Assembly (NCBI RefSeq): GCF_963855985.1
Contig: NC_087097.1
Location: 9,147,001 to 9,211,000 of the forward strand
Reading direction: 5' to 3'
From: Ostrinia nubilalis
Lineage: Eukaryota; Arthropoda; Insecta; Lepidoptera; Crambidae
DNA length: 64,000 nt
Of the stretch, positions 46,435 to 58,396 are shown in pieces (position 1 is the first letter of the stretch; every line of letters starts with the position of its first letter). The notes beneath the pieces are model-generated. The model searched no databases. It worked only from the letters and a program-made list of their open reading frames with translations, and had not been told where the DNA came from. The translations under genes and the position numbers were made by a program.

Positions 46435-47510
46435 AATTTCACCAAAAGATAAATTCACTTGTAGATGCCCGAGCACTATTAATAAAAACAAGTTCCGATA
46501 AATGCCATCATTTGTATCGAGTGTCACGCAGCAGGGAATTTATGGTGTATCGAGAAATACATATTGTGGCATGATGACGTAATTAAACTCCGTCCTTACG
46601 GCGTATTGTGACGTCGCTGATGAGTAATTACCTGAAACAAATTGATTTAAATTAATTACATTTTATTAAAAGCTTATGAAGAAACGTTATTGAGAAACAG
46701 ACCCAGTACAATGCGATTGTTTGTTACGACAGATGAGTGGCAAAAGATCTTTAATGGGAGATGAACGAATTTGGATGAGATAGGAGTTTTGGAATTTGTC
46801 GCAAGCGAAGTTGCGAATTAGTATTTAATAACCATTAAAGACAATGCTACAAACGATGAAAAGAGGAAAGTTACGAATAATCATGATCATACTAAGAACT
46901 AAAAACAATTGAATCTTCGACTGAAAACGATATTTTCAAAGCAGGTACGGGATCGTTTTCACAAGCAACAATGTTAGCTCGTCTCCAATCGCAGTATTTT
47001 ATTCAAACTTGTTTATTTGGCGGATTCATACATATGAATGAGAAGCGCTTTTTCTTCGTATCCCGGTGAAGACGAATAGCAGCACAAAACACTTCAATAA
47101 GACTAACCGATTCGCAATATTCTGAGAAAAGATCTGCGACCGCTATATCATTATCCCCCACCCTCCTATTCGTCAATAGTGTCGTGACAATTGACTCGCC
47201 ACAAAATATCGATAAGTTATTTTTGAAAGCATTGCATTGGAGGCATAATTTTCGTAATCAATGTCATCCTTCTACTCGTTTAGCTATGGAAACAGCCTTG
47301 AGGTGGTCACTTTCACTTTTACACTTGATGTATTTAACTATTTACGCTATGTTACTTACAAAAATACAAATATTAATTCTTGAAAGTTTGCGTGAGGTCA
47401 AACTCTTTCTCTTCTTGCATTATCCGAAACGCAAATGTATACGGTGAATGATCTCTATGTTGATATTATAACTAAACAATTTGATTGATACTTTGGACTC
47501 GGACAGCTTA
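46435..47510. other. Non-coding stretch
   Basis: Nothing recognised; an 87-codon frame at 47184-47447 has no domain. Confidence 0.5.
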
Positions 47511-47628
47511 AGGCTGAGTTGCACCGTACCATATTACTGTAAACTGACAAACGTTAAAAATGTGTGAAACTCTATAAAAAAGCACTGGGTAGTGTTATGG
47601 TAACGTTTCAAATAAGGTGGTGCAACCT
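47511..47628 (+). mobile_element. TA-flanked MITE, copy 5 of 5 (most diverged)
   Basis: AGGCTGAGTTGCACC at the left and GGTGGTGCAACCT at the right, where a few bases of the usual end (CTCAG) are lost. The interior (GACAAACGTTAAAAATGTGT, AAACTCTATAAAAAA) matches copy 1 with many changes. TA is on both sides. Confidence 0.75.
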
Positions 47629-48720
47629 TAATGTTCAATTTCCAAAAGTAAAACGCATACCGAAGTAGCACGCAAGTTACTTATTTATCAAAGTTCAACT
47701 ACATATATCGATAACAGCAAAACCTTTGCACATCACTATAGATCCTCGACAAATGTCCATCGCGCTTATCGCATCCGACATTGTAACTAGGAGTTGGATA
47801 ACCAGATTAATTTGGGTTGTAATAGATAGCCATTCGACAGCCACCCGGAAAGATTCTGAAGGTAAGCCCTTCTGTTTTGTCGTGATCAAAGGCATTTTGA
47901 AGCCAATTACATCGGTCCTAGTTAAGAAAAGGATCCGTTGATGTTAAGGGTTCGAACTACGTAAGATCAGTTTAGTGTAGAATACTTACAGATTCCAAGA
48001 ATGGAGATGTTTCGCTAATGAACAAGACGTTGTAACTCAATATAAGAGCGCAATTAGATAGAAAGTACTCAGGTAAAATGCTGTAAGTGGAACAAAAAAT
48101 TTAATATAAAATGTTTCAGAACATTATAATGGATAAACAACAGTCTATTTAGATTAAATATTTATGATTTTTTTAAAGCAACGGGAGGATGCTTGGTACC
48201 CTTCACGCAAAAACGATGTAACAGATTTTAAATGAGACTTTCATAATGTAAAAACTGATATACATTATACGCATTAGTAGGTATGATTATTGCAGGCATG
48301 TGTTATGCCGTGAAAAAGATTTAATATAATTCATTTTAAAGAAAACAAAATATTTAGCCAATAAACAAAGATCAATCTTTTATCGCATCAAAATTTTATC
48401 GCATCTATTATGTTAAAGTTAGAATTAAGGGTCCTGTAGGGCATGGCAATAGATCCTGTGATGGTTGGGGGTTTTCCAATTGGAATGGTTAAATTGCACA
48501 GTCAGCTAACTTTGTTAAAGTCCAAATTCCAAATAAAAGAAAAAGGACCCAACTAGAACTAGACGCTCAAGTGATTGGATGCATTGAAAATTCATGAATT
48601 GCATCTTGGTTTTCTTTGACTTTTACAATTTCTGACGACAGCACATGAAGCTAAAGAATGGAATCTTATGTTACTTGTAATAGATGTGATTTTGAAACAA
48701 AAATGTGTAGTCTGATTTAT
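47629..48720. other. Non-coding stretch
   Basis: Nothing recognised. Small open frames on both strands at 47695-47941 overlap each other and lack domains. Confidence 0.5.
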
Positions 48721-48852
48721 TACGCCCGTATTCACAAACATTACTATGAGGTCTCACAGTGCGAGTGGACGCACAGGGTGACACAGAGCTCTATTCAACG
48801 TGTTCGATTTGCTGCTTCACTTAAGCAAGCATCGTTTGTGAATACCAGCGTT
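48721..48852. mobile_element. MITE with ends CGCCCGTATTCACAAAC
   Basis: CGCCCGTATTCACAAAC at the left is matched inverted by GTTTGTGAATACCAGCG at the right. The interior (TGAGGTCTCACAGTGCGAGT, CGTGTTCGATTTGCTGCTTC) is a text I associate with a common lepidopteran MITE. The flanks are T/A-rich, so the exact duplication (TA or TTA) is ambiguous. The 86-codon frame at 48658-48918 runs through it and is a shadow. Confidence 0.65.
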
Positions 48853-50280
48853 ATTATTGTACGTCACTTCTGCGAAAAGGCGCTGCTTTCGTGGAATAGA
48901 GTCCAATTTATTGTTTAAAATACCTAATTACATGATTTTTAATTATTTTCATAATTTTCTACACCAAAATTTTACTAAGCTAACATTTTGGTACAGAAAA
49001 TAGTCAGTACCTACATAATTAAAATACCTACTTCGCAAAAATAAGGTTCTTCCCGTAAAATACTTACTTACATTATGTTATCATGAAGTGTTTTACATAA
49101 TGACTGTACTGTAACACAAGGTTCAGAGATTTAATTCTGAAATAATACACATTAGCAGGCATTTAGGCATAGATATTAATCTAGAAGCCACATATCTACC
49201 TAGTTCAATAGAAACTCCTCGATATCAATTCAAATTAGTACCTAATGGATTTATATTTGATTATCTGAGCAAAACTGATAGGCTTAGTCGTAATCAGAAC
49301 TATTATGTCAAAGCTAGTCACTGAGTCGATATCAAATTATTGAGCCAATAGGTAGTTGCCAGCTCTTCAAGCTATTTACATAGTTTGGTCGTGAAATGGT
49401 TCTTATTGCAACCACATAAGATAGTGCTTAGCTAGAATTATCTTTTAGTTTACTTCTGAAGAAAAACCATTTGGTTTATTTTGATTACGTAATTAGAAAT
49501 AAGCCTAGACATTATTTGTTACGGACTCTACCATGACTCTACGCACCGGCGGCTTTATTTCGAAAGAAACTAGTCGATGGCTTGTACTTTCCATGACTTT
49601 TAAACGTCTAAAGACGACGACAGCATTAGATTTTGCATTTAAAATGCCAAAGGATCCACTCCAAAATAAAATCAACCGCCTCAGGTGGGATTTAAGTCTA
49701 GGTATCACGCCCACAAATAAAACTACAGCGAAAACCTTTTAGGTATTTGAATCGCAATTTTCTAAGTAAAACATTATTATAGTATCACTAATTTCACTAG
49801 CAAGCTTTCTGGGAAATAAGTGGATGATATGTTATACAAATAACAACGTTTTCATCAAAAGCCTACGCCAAAACTGTACAATGGTTTACATTTCACTTTA
49901 AAATCCGTACCTAGTTCATAAATCATGTCTGGCCAAATTTCCAAAGTTCACCGTAATTCAACACAGGTAACTTTGTTTTAACAAAGGGTAATTTCGGTTA
50001 TTACGCAGGATTATGTTATGATACGAACACCCGTTTGTTTCGTATTGTTTCGGTATCTCGGCTATTATAGTAACAAGCTGCTTATTACGTGTCTATTAAA
50101 GTTCTTAATAACGAAGCAAAGCGGTAATTATCTCAGTAATAATTGTACAACGCGTATCTTTTTAATTTATAGCGCGATGCGAGGGGTGCTGTGCTATGAC
50201 ATGTAAGACGGTCGATATAACACAGTTGGGCTAAAATCTAATAGGAGTATATCTACGACACATTAAGATTAAGCAGAGCT
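48853..50280. other. Non-coding stretch
   Basis: No gene or repeat identified. Open frames on both strands at 49505-49742 are complementary shadows. Confidence 0.5.
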
Positions 50281-50469
50281 GAAGGCCGATGGGGCAGAAA
50301 AGTTCTCGAGTGGCGACCACGGGCCGGAAGATGTAGTGTGGGCAGCCCGCACTAGGTGGACCGACGATCTGGTGAAGGTCGCGGGAGATGCCTGGATGTG
50401 GGCGGCGCAGAATCGTTGTGGAAATCCTTGGAGCAGGCCTTTGTCCAGCAGTGGACGTCATTTGGCTAA
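50281..50469 (+). pseudogene. RTE-like LINE C-terminal fragment
   Basis: Reading from 50281: EGRWGRKVLEWRPRAG, a frameshift at the next motif, then RTRWTDDLVKVAG, then in another frame WKSLEQAFVQQWTSFG followed by TAA at 50467-50469. These are the last ~60 residues of a lepidopteran RTE-type reverse transcriptase, broken by at least two frameshifts. The 5' part of the element is absent. Open frames on the opposite strand are shadows. Confidence 0.8.
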
Positions 50470-51673
50470 AACGAACATATCCCATGAAGTTCTTAAAAGC
50501 GATTTTGCAACAAGAACGTTTAGTCTAATTTGCTTGCTGTACATTATTAACTTAAAAAAATTATGAATGAAACAAAAGATTTACGCAAAATTGACTTTTA
50601 TTACACAATTTACAAGAAAAACTCTCCTTATATCCAATTCTAACCAAAACAAAGGCTAACTAATTACATAGCTACATTTTCAAGAGACAATTGATTACGA
50701 TATCCTAAATTCTCCGAATAATTGTAAGATAAAGCAAAAATACGCTGCCATGTAATTAGAACGCCGTTAAAACGTAATGAGAGTCTCAAGTTAAAAGTCT
50801 TCAATATATTAAACGAAGAAGTATAAAAGATACTCAAAGAATAATTAATTTTATCTATGAGCGCCGGGATCTGGAAGTTTTAATTAAATTTGTACGAATC
50901 CACGTTTTACATGTGTATACGTATGTACATAATTTTGCTATGGCTTGGTATCTCTATGATGCCCATACGGTAACCATCCTACTTAATTTTATAAACGTGA
51001 AAGTTTGCGAGGATGGATGGTAAATGCTTGATTACTTTGTTTGTTACTCTTTAAGGGTTTGTTGTAAAACTTCTGAACAAATTTTGATGAAACTTTACAA
51101 TATTAAGGCTTGTACATCAGAAAAACATGTAAGCCATAGCTTATAATATAGAAGTGAGTCATTTAAAACATGATTTTAAATAAAAAAATACTTGAAAGTA
51201 TGATAACTCTACAATTGAAGCTTCCAAAGAATCCATAGACGCCTACTCCTGATTTTTATTGCAAAATCAAACCTGTTATGACTACCTAAAATCTCATAAT
51301 GCCCTGCTTGATATTTTCTAATCCCTTATTTACAAATTTAATTGTATTTTGTATCACAAGCAATGTAGAACGAGAAACGGTTAAGCCGAGAGTTATTACA
51401 ATGCTTAGCGTTTGCGTAACTACGTAGTGGTAAAAAGGTACGGATAGGGTTACCAACTCTTGGAATTTATAGCTTACAAAAAATATTGCATTTGCCAAGG
51501 TCATTTGAGCGGGCACATGTATGTGCGGACGCTACATAATACATTCTGCTGTGAATCTGTGTGAAACTAATTGTGAATAAAGCTAATTTGTTACAAAAAA
51601 ATATGTTTGTAGTGCTATCGAGAGATGGATAGTAAAACCTGTAAAGAACCATGGACAATTTTCATCTACACTA
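50470..51673. other. Non-coding stretch
   Basis: AT-rich; nothing recognised. Confidence 0.5.
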
Positions 51674-51892
51674 TCTACACTAATATTTTAAAGAGGAAAA
51701 CTTTGTTTGTTTGTTTGGTTGTAATGAATAGGCTCAAAAACTACTGGACCGTTTTTAAAAATTCTTTCACCATTCGAAAGCTACAATATCCACGAGTAAC
51801 ATAGGCTAAATTTTATTTTGGAAAAAAATAGGGTTCCGTAAAATATGTTGATAATGTAGTCCACGCGCGCGAAGCCGCGGGCGGAAAGCTAG
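51674..51892 (+). mobile_element. Short Helitron, complete ends
   Basis: Starts TCTACACTAATATTTTAAAG right after A (51673) and ends in the GC hairpin (GCGCGAAGCCGCGGGC) with GCTAG right before T (51893). These are canonical Helitron borders. The interior (GTAATGAATAGGCTCAAAAA, CTACTGGACCG, CATTCGAAAGCTACAATATC) marks a subfamily distinct from the 23337 and 39600 copies, but the 3' end is shared. It has no coding capacity. Confidence 0.85.
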
Positions 51893-52940
51893 TTTCCTAT
51901 AAAGTTTAACACCACTAGTGGATGGAAGCTCTAAGAGGTTTATCTATGAGTAGGTAGTGGTAGTTTATTATTAATTATGTGCACACTACATGTTTAATCC
52001 CTAAGTCACATTCCTCCATTATGTACTGTCCCAGTTGTTTAACCTACTTCATATTTTATTAATTACCCATTATTGGGCATAATTATAATACACTCTGTCT
52101 GTCCGAGATTGCCCCGGACGATGGTAGCCCTACGCCGGGCGAAACAAGACGCGTCCGGTTATCCGGGCTGTAATGGCTTATTAACCGAATGCCCGGCCCG
52201 GCTTATTTTGTGGGTCAATTATACTAACGATTATTACATTAGTTGAAAGTCATTCATATTTTCGTTAAGCATTGAAATACGAGTGTTTCAATGAGTTAAG
52301 CATAATTACTCAGTTAAATATATTACCAGTTTTAATTAATGGCAAATAAAACTGCAAGCTTTTATGGAAAAATTGGGTTATTCCCAAAGGTCCACAGCTG
52401 TATTAAAAAAAAAAACTTCATATTTTGATTCCCAATGAGTCCACGGAATTCATGTATATGAAAATTTTAAAATCTCATGGACCCGGTGGGAAGAGAAGAA
52501 AATTGTTGCTAAATTTTTCACATAATAAGCCAGATTGATCCATGATGGCTCAGTTATTAATACGAGTAAATTCATGGAAAAAATATTAATAACTACACAA
52601 TGTTGCTTATCTTAAAAATGCGAAGCAAGTTTAAATATGAATTGCCACCTCAGCTTTTAACATTATTTATTATTATGTTCAAGACTCAGTGATAATAATT
52701 ATTGTTATAATATTGAACACGGATGATGTCATCGAATCAAATGAAATGCGTAGCAAATCCTATACAATTGGCACTAAATAACTTACAACTTGCAAGTTCC
52801 ACGATTCGTTACGAGCAGAAAAAGTTACGACATAAACTACGCATGATTTAGTTTCAATCGTAAATGTAATAATATCTAACGAAAGCAACTTACCGATACA
52901 AAATATAAGGTAATTGTCAATGAATAAAACTAAAAGGTTC
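51893..52940. other. Non-coding stretch with one GC-rich patch
   Basis: About 52095-52205 is markedly GC-rich (GATTGCCCCGGACGATGGTA, GGTTATCCGGGCTGTAATGG) without repeat signature or coding frame. It is a candidate conserved non-coding element; the rest is AT-rich. Confidence 0.4.
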
Positions 52941-52941
52941 T

Positions 52942-53018
52942 TCCCGCGACCTTTACCAGATCGTCTGTCCACCTAGGAGGAGGCATGCCCACGCTACGAC
53001 TTCCAGCCCGTGGTCGCC
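52942..53018 (-). pseudogene. RTE-like fragment, minus strand, head to head with the next
   Basis: The minus strand reads GGCGACCACGGGCTGGAAGT, then a TRWTDDLVKVAG-type segment ending in AGGTCGCGGG. It matches the middle of the 50281 fragment, with decay. It abuts the plus-strand fragment starting near 53008. Confidence 0.65.
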
Positions 53019-53131
53019 AAGTCTACTAGGTGGACCGACGATCTGGTAAAGGGATGCGGGCAGCGCAGGACCGTTCATTGTGGAAAACCTTGGGGGAGGC
53101 CTTTTTCCAGCAGTGGACGTCATTTGGCTGA
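53008..53131 (+). pseudogene. RTE-like fragment, plus strand
   Basis: STRWTDDLVKG, then after a frame change WKTLGEAFFQQWTSFG and a stop at 53129-53131. It is the same C-terminus as at 50281, with an internal deletion. A (CGAA)n run follows (AACGAACGAACGAAC). Confidence 0.75.
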
Positions 53132-53168
53132 AACGAACGAACGAACAAAAACTAAAAGAGAACAACTA

Positions 53169-53257
53169 CTAGTTAAAGCTTTGTCCGCGGCTTTGCCCGC
53201 GTCAAAGTTTGTCTGTCACAGAAAAACTTTATCTCGCGCATTCCTGTTTCAAAAATA
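53169..53257 (-). mobile_element. Truncated Helitron 3' end
   Basis: On the minus strand, CGGG-AAAGCCGCGG-AAAGC near CTAG, with the GTCTGTCACAGAAAAACTTT and CCTGTTTCAAAAA blocks of the 39600 copy. It is cut off after ~90 bp. Confidence 0.7.
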
Positions 53258-53724
53258 AGTAAGAATTAAGCAAATTAAGGAACGAAGATCTGTCACTGTT
53301 TTAAGAATAGGTAACGAGCTTTTCCCATCCGTCTAACTAAACAAACATCTCTCAACTTCTAATTAGTAAGCTAACCTTCTAAAGATTCGGTTGCTTGTCT
53401 AAAACATTAATTGAGCGGATAATACTTATGTCTTTGCTTGGGTATGAGCTGCTCAAGTGCTCAATTACAATCACATTACGCTCAACAGTTCACCGCTAAC
53501 CGGCCGAGGGGAGTCCGAAAACAAAATGGCCGCTTGACCATGCCTTGGGTATGTTTAGATATGCCTGGACAAAAATGATATAGCATTTCCATTTATTAAC
53601 ATGTTTTATAAAATGAGTGATGGAAAATCTCTCTAATCTCTCTCTCTCTCTAATAATGAATAAGCTCTCTCTGCAATGCGTTTTGCATTTCATAATGTTT
53701 CTAATAACAATAATTAAAACTGTA
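53258..53724. other. Non-coding stretch with a (TC)n tract
   Basis: A TCTC run at about 53636-53650. No gene. Confidence 0.5.
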
Positions 53725-53800
53725 TTTTTTTACAGGATGATATGGGACAGGAGGCAAACAAGCAAACTGGTCACCTGATGGTAAGTGATTGCCTTTTTTA
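53725..53800 (-). repeat. LINE 3' tail fragment (minus strand)
   Basis: The minus strand reads TCACTTACCATCAGGTGACC, AGTTTGCTTGTTTGCCTCCT, CCCATATCATCC, then TGTAAAAAAA. This CCATCAGGTGA...GCCTCCT...A(n) layout is the usual 3' end of a lepidopteran LINE family. It is related in type to the tail at 62205, but the text differs. Confidence 0.65.
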
Positions 53801-55437
53801 ATTTTAATCACCTTTCTTAATATTCAGTACAACCACTGATAGTGTAATAAATTAAACCATTTAAAATGTACAGTTTAGACATTCACTGGTTCAAATGAAA
53901 TCTCAAAATGGTCATATAATTATTAATGAAACATTACTACCAACCGTTAACAACAAAACAATAGCTTAAACTGTCACGTTGTCACCCTGCTAAATATTTC
54001 TATTCGTCCCCAAATGAGGGTTTTCCGGAAAAGGGCCAGACTTGACAGACAGGAACAAAGCTTTGTGAAAGAGGATGAAATTACAGGCATGGCGAGGTTA
54101 ACTTATTAACAAAGATATTACATCACAGTTAAGGAGATCAAACGAAACAATATTCGTGGCTGAAGTATCTTGTGACGGTTAAAATGGAATAGACAACACT
54201 ATTCGTTTTTTATACCGGATATTATATAATGACAACAGATTTGATATTTTTAGCAGAAAAAAGTGCAGTATAATAAAATGTTTTCAAACGTTTCAACTAA
54301 TAATTAATTAATGAAAGAGTTACTACAAGGTCACTCTGTGAACTCTTTAAAAATATCTTACCTCGATTCCACCCGCAGAGCAGTCAACTCAACCTTCACA
54401 GTATCGAAAGCCACAACAAAAACCAGTAACAAAGGTAACACGATTTCATAGCTCTATGGCACAATCAGTGGAACTTATTGGTGAACATCGTCCCGAAATC
54501 GTGATCGGACCACCCACCGGCGAGGCAAATAAAATAAAACAACGATAAATAACCTCTCGCATAATTGATCACAAATTAAAACTCGCGCCGCGTCCGAATG
54601 TTAAGCGCCGACGTCGCCCCGAGCGAAATTAGTACGTGTCCACACATGACCTTACGCACACACTAACGTAGTGTTACACACACGCGTAACACAGGGACGG
54701 CAAACATGTTATCAAAGATATTTGGAGCGTTTTAAAACTAAAAGTTGTAGTAAGCAAAGACTGAAATTGAATTATTTATTTGGCTTTTTCAGTACAAAGC
54801 CATTTAACAAATAATATAACTAAATGTCGGAAGAAATGAGGTCTTTAAAGTAATAAAAAATGCAAATTTTTTACACATAAATTAAGAAGATTCAGTAATA
54901 TTTACTTAAATCGTTAAACTAGAAGTCATCAAACTAGGTGACCCTGCTGTCTCATTAAGTATTAGATGAAGTAAAGTAAAAAATAAATATCAAATCAAAT
55001 CAAATCAATAGCGGATCTAATTGAATTGAATTATCTCACTCAATTGACGTTAAGAGCTGGTTCTTTTATTATTTCGAAGAATATTCGTTTTAACAGCAAC
55101 GCATACAAACATTAACAATTAAAGCTAATCAGTTTAAATTCTGCAATAAAATGAAACGCCAGATGTGATTTTAAGATCAATCTGATGATTCAGACATTTT
55201 AAAGCTGTATGTAATCAAAATAATACATGAATGCTTTAAATTCATTTATACCAACCATCAATAGATGACTTTCAAATTCAATATTTCCAGGTAATTTCAG
55301 AAGGCATTGTTCAAATTCATAAAATAATAGTTAAATTGGTTGAAACCACTAAATATCCTTTGCAAATCCCTCAGGTAGTAAAGTTAAAGGTCATTGTGTC
55401 AAAATGTTTAAAGTCCGATTAGTAAAAGATCGCACTC
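53801..55437. other. Non-coding stretch with one CpG-rich patch
   Basis: About 54580-54700 is CpG-rich (CTCGCGCCGCGTCCGAATGT, GCGCCGACGTCGCCCCGAGC) with no frame or repeat signature. A short (ATCAA)n run lies near 54990. Otherwise AT-rich. Confidence 0.4.
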
Positions 55438-55493
55438 ACACACCCACGCAGTAGGGGTGCCTCAGGGAATTATATTCGGTCCAATTAATTTAG
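55438..55493 (+). pseudogene. Tiny reverse-transcriptase motif remnant
   Basis: Reads HAVGVPQGIIFGPINL, resembling the GVPQGSxLGPxLF motif of LINE reverse transcriptases. The flanks do not extend the similarity, so this is at best a relic fragment and could be chance. Confidence 0.4.
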
Positions 55494-56878
55494 ATTCCGT
55501 TTGCAATCCAAAATTATTTCCAGACAGATTTTGTATTGTGTATTCTGTATATCAATAAATAGGAACTCTATACACAAGCACTGAAGATTCTCATAGAAAG
55601 ATCATTATTTATTCTTTTTTTGGTCTACTTTTGAATTATTTTTATTGATTTATCTTCCGAAGATTTCTAGAAATTAATTAACTATTTGGTTGGTACTACT
55701 GTGGCTCATGAAATGAAATAGAACAATGAGATTTGATTTTTATTTTTATGGGCAACATAAATGCTGACAGCCGCAGGCTTTTGTTTTTTTCCTTCATTCT
55801 TTTGCTGTGGGATTTTGAACGTTCCGGCAATTAATTTTGGGAACAATATTTAATGGATACGTTGTTTATGTAGATTTTAACCCTACACATGTACGTTTCC
55901 TTCTGTTTGCATGTCAAAACAATGGGTCGTATTCAGAACAATATGTCACTAAAAATATATGGGCCCGAATTAGAAGTCGCCCGAACTTTTTATTACCGAA
56001 ACTTTTTGTTTGTATTTATACATTATGGATAAGCTTTGTTTATTCTTTTGTCTGCAAATAGAAACAGTTACGAAAATAGCTTTTATTACAAAGTACTTTT
56101 TAACACACGAAAAAAAAATGAAATGATAACGTTTTTGTTGCCATATTTTGTAGCTACTAGAATATTCTTCTCTAAACGTACTGCTACTTTTTGCACATAA
56201 CATAAGAAAAGGTGACAGGACCAAGCCCATCTTGTTAGTGAATTTGAATTGTAATCAAATTCAAACAGGAAATTGAGCTTTAAGTTCTACTGAATAAGTG
56301 GATTGAAATATCAAAGTGCTTAATCCGCGTCATATTAGAATCAGCGTTCCAAGAAAATACCTGGCAAGTCCCAAGACTTGCAAGTCGTCACACAATGCAG
56401 GGCTGGGCTCAGGAATGCATAAGGTGCACTAGATATTGTAATGCGAATGCAGCGATCGCAGTTGGGATAAGGCGGCGCAAACTTGCGGTTCTTAATGGCG
56501 GAGATATGGCGTGATAGCTTGCAAAATTTTGCAGCAGCAATATCATATTTGTTTTGGACTTGTTTGGTTAATAATACAGTATATTTATTGAAATGAAACT
56601 ATCTTAATGTAGACGCAGACAAAAGAAGATAAGAAATTAAATTACAATAAAAATCAACCTGAAATTTCCATTGAGTGCAGATTACATCAAAGATAAAAAT
56701 ATTTTTAGGTAGGCTTTTTATATTGAAGATGCACGAAAGAAAAAAAAATAACTTTAGACAGGATTTTTCTGTAACTAACTTGGCTTGGAAAAATCCAACC
56801 TCATTATTTTAATACCCAGAAAGACAATATGATTCACTTTCTTTCAAAAACCACTATTCAAGGGTAACCTTTTCATCA
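55494..56878. other. Non-coding stretch
   Basis: Open frames up to 86 codons on either strand (55837-56230) overlap each other and lack domains. Confidence 0.5.
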
Positions 56879-57080
56879 TTGTGGTCATCAGGAGACGTCC
56901 TCTGTGCATCGGCCCCAATTATTTCTACAGCAAGAATGGCCCACGTCTATACAATGGCTTCCCCAAGCCTAATCAGGTCGTCCATCCATCGGGCAGGTAG
57001 GTCACGCTGCGCTAGTGCAAGATGGTTGCTTGCGAATCTTTCTTCCCAATTGGCCGTTTGTACAGCATATCAGACTATAA
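56879..57080 (-). pseudogene. Second RTE-like LINE fragment type (minus strand)
   Basis: The minus strand carries, in order, a PIGKK-like segment (about 57045), a YLPARWMDDLIR segment (about 56985-57000) comparable to the TRWTDDLV motif of RTE-like ORFs, and EAIV with an internal stop. It is diverged from the 50281 family, so probably a different subfamily. The plus-strand 98-codon frame here is a shadow. Confidence 0.5.
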
Positions 57081-57885
57081 ATTTTTACTGCAACTTAGAA
57101 AAGCAGTATTTGTCTCCTCCCGCTAGTGTTAACAATCTCGACACTGACTATCGCATTTTGCCTTCTAATAAATAGCGCCAATTAAGCAGTAGGTAGTTAG
57201 TAGATGAACATTTTTCTGCTCAAACAAATCATCTTCAACCTCTTAAAATTCACTACTGGCTAGGTCAACCACAAAACGCAGTAGATGACACTTCAGTATC
57301 TGTTTCAATATTTTTTACCATTTAGCTAATAACCTTGCCAAAATCTCAATAGAATCTTACAATCGATTGTAAAAGCATAATAGATAGTAGGTACCAACTA
57401 AGGAGCGGCAACACTACCGCTTCGCACACTACTAACTAGGTAATTAACGGGAAAATTCCCACCACTGCAACTCCTGTCTTTGTATCCAGGATCTACGAGC
57501 TTGATCGGCAATAAAACCCAACCAATGTGTTATAATGTATTTGCCACTTAACTGATTAATTATTACTTAAACTTTATTAGTTAACAATGATAAGTTAATA
57601 GTAAGTAATGTTTGATACATCGATTTGTGCAGTGAACATTAATTATGACGACTGATGCTGACGAATGTTTATTGGTATCGCGTAATTGGAGAATATTAAA
57701 TTACTCGATAAATTGTGACCGCAAATAATAATTTTGAGATGATGAATAATTGGAGATAACTTGATGAGATGTTGTTATTGTTATTTGCGTATCTATAGTC
57801 GACAAAACAACAGATTATATTTGTTGCAAAATAGTACCTAATACAGCTACATAAGACACAGTTCAGCTTGATGTGCTATCGCCTG
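57081..57885. other. Non-coding stretch
   Basis: AT-rich; nothing recognised. Confidence 0.5.
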
Positions 57886-58033
57886 TACAGTCAGCATCAA
57901 AAAGTTCATGATGCCCAAAGTAGTCAATAAGTTCGCAACACGTCTTTGTAACACGTCTTTGTTACAGTTGGAATAAGGTTTCGTTAACTTATTGGCCACT
58001 TTGGGTGTCACGAACTATTTGACGCTGACTGTA
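57886..58033 (+). mobile_element. MITE with TACAGTCAGC ends, copy 1 of 2
   Basis: TACAGTCAGCATCAAA at the left and its near-complement TTTGACGCTGACTGTA at the right. Extended TIRs (GTTC-TGA--CCCAAAGT--CAATAAGTT) run ~48 bp with mismatches. The interior has a duplicated ACACGTCTTTGT. TA at both ends suggests a TA target. Confidence 0.8.
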
Positions 58034-58262
58034 CCACACATGGCTGTAATAATAACAGGCAAATGGTTGGACATTTTACAATCATGTAGGTCCCAGGATC
58101 GATTCTTAGGAAGAAATACTACACAGGCACAATATAGCGGAACGATGGAGCCATGTCAGACGCCTATGATGGCTAATAAAATCTAAATGAGGGTTGTGCT
58201 GTGACCTCATATTTTGTTAAAAGCCTCATAGCTGAAAAAACGTATACTAATATTGATATAGA

Positions 58263-58396
58263 TACAGTCAGGGTCAAATATTTCGTGACAACCAAAGAGA
58301 TCGAAAAGTTGATAACACAACCTTATTTCGATTGTAACAAAGACGTGTTGCGAACTTAATGGCTATATTGGGTGTCAGGAAATGACGCCGACTGTA
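58263..58396 (-). mobile_element. MITE with TACAGTCAGC-type ends, copy 2 of 2
   Basis: TACAGTCAGGGTCAAA to GACGCCGACTGTA. The interior ACAAAGACGTGTTGCGAACTT is the complement of the copy 1 interior, so it lies inverted 230 bp downstream. It abuts the LINE fragment at 58397. Confidence 0.8.
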
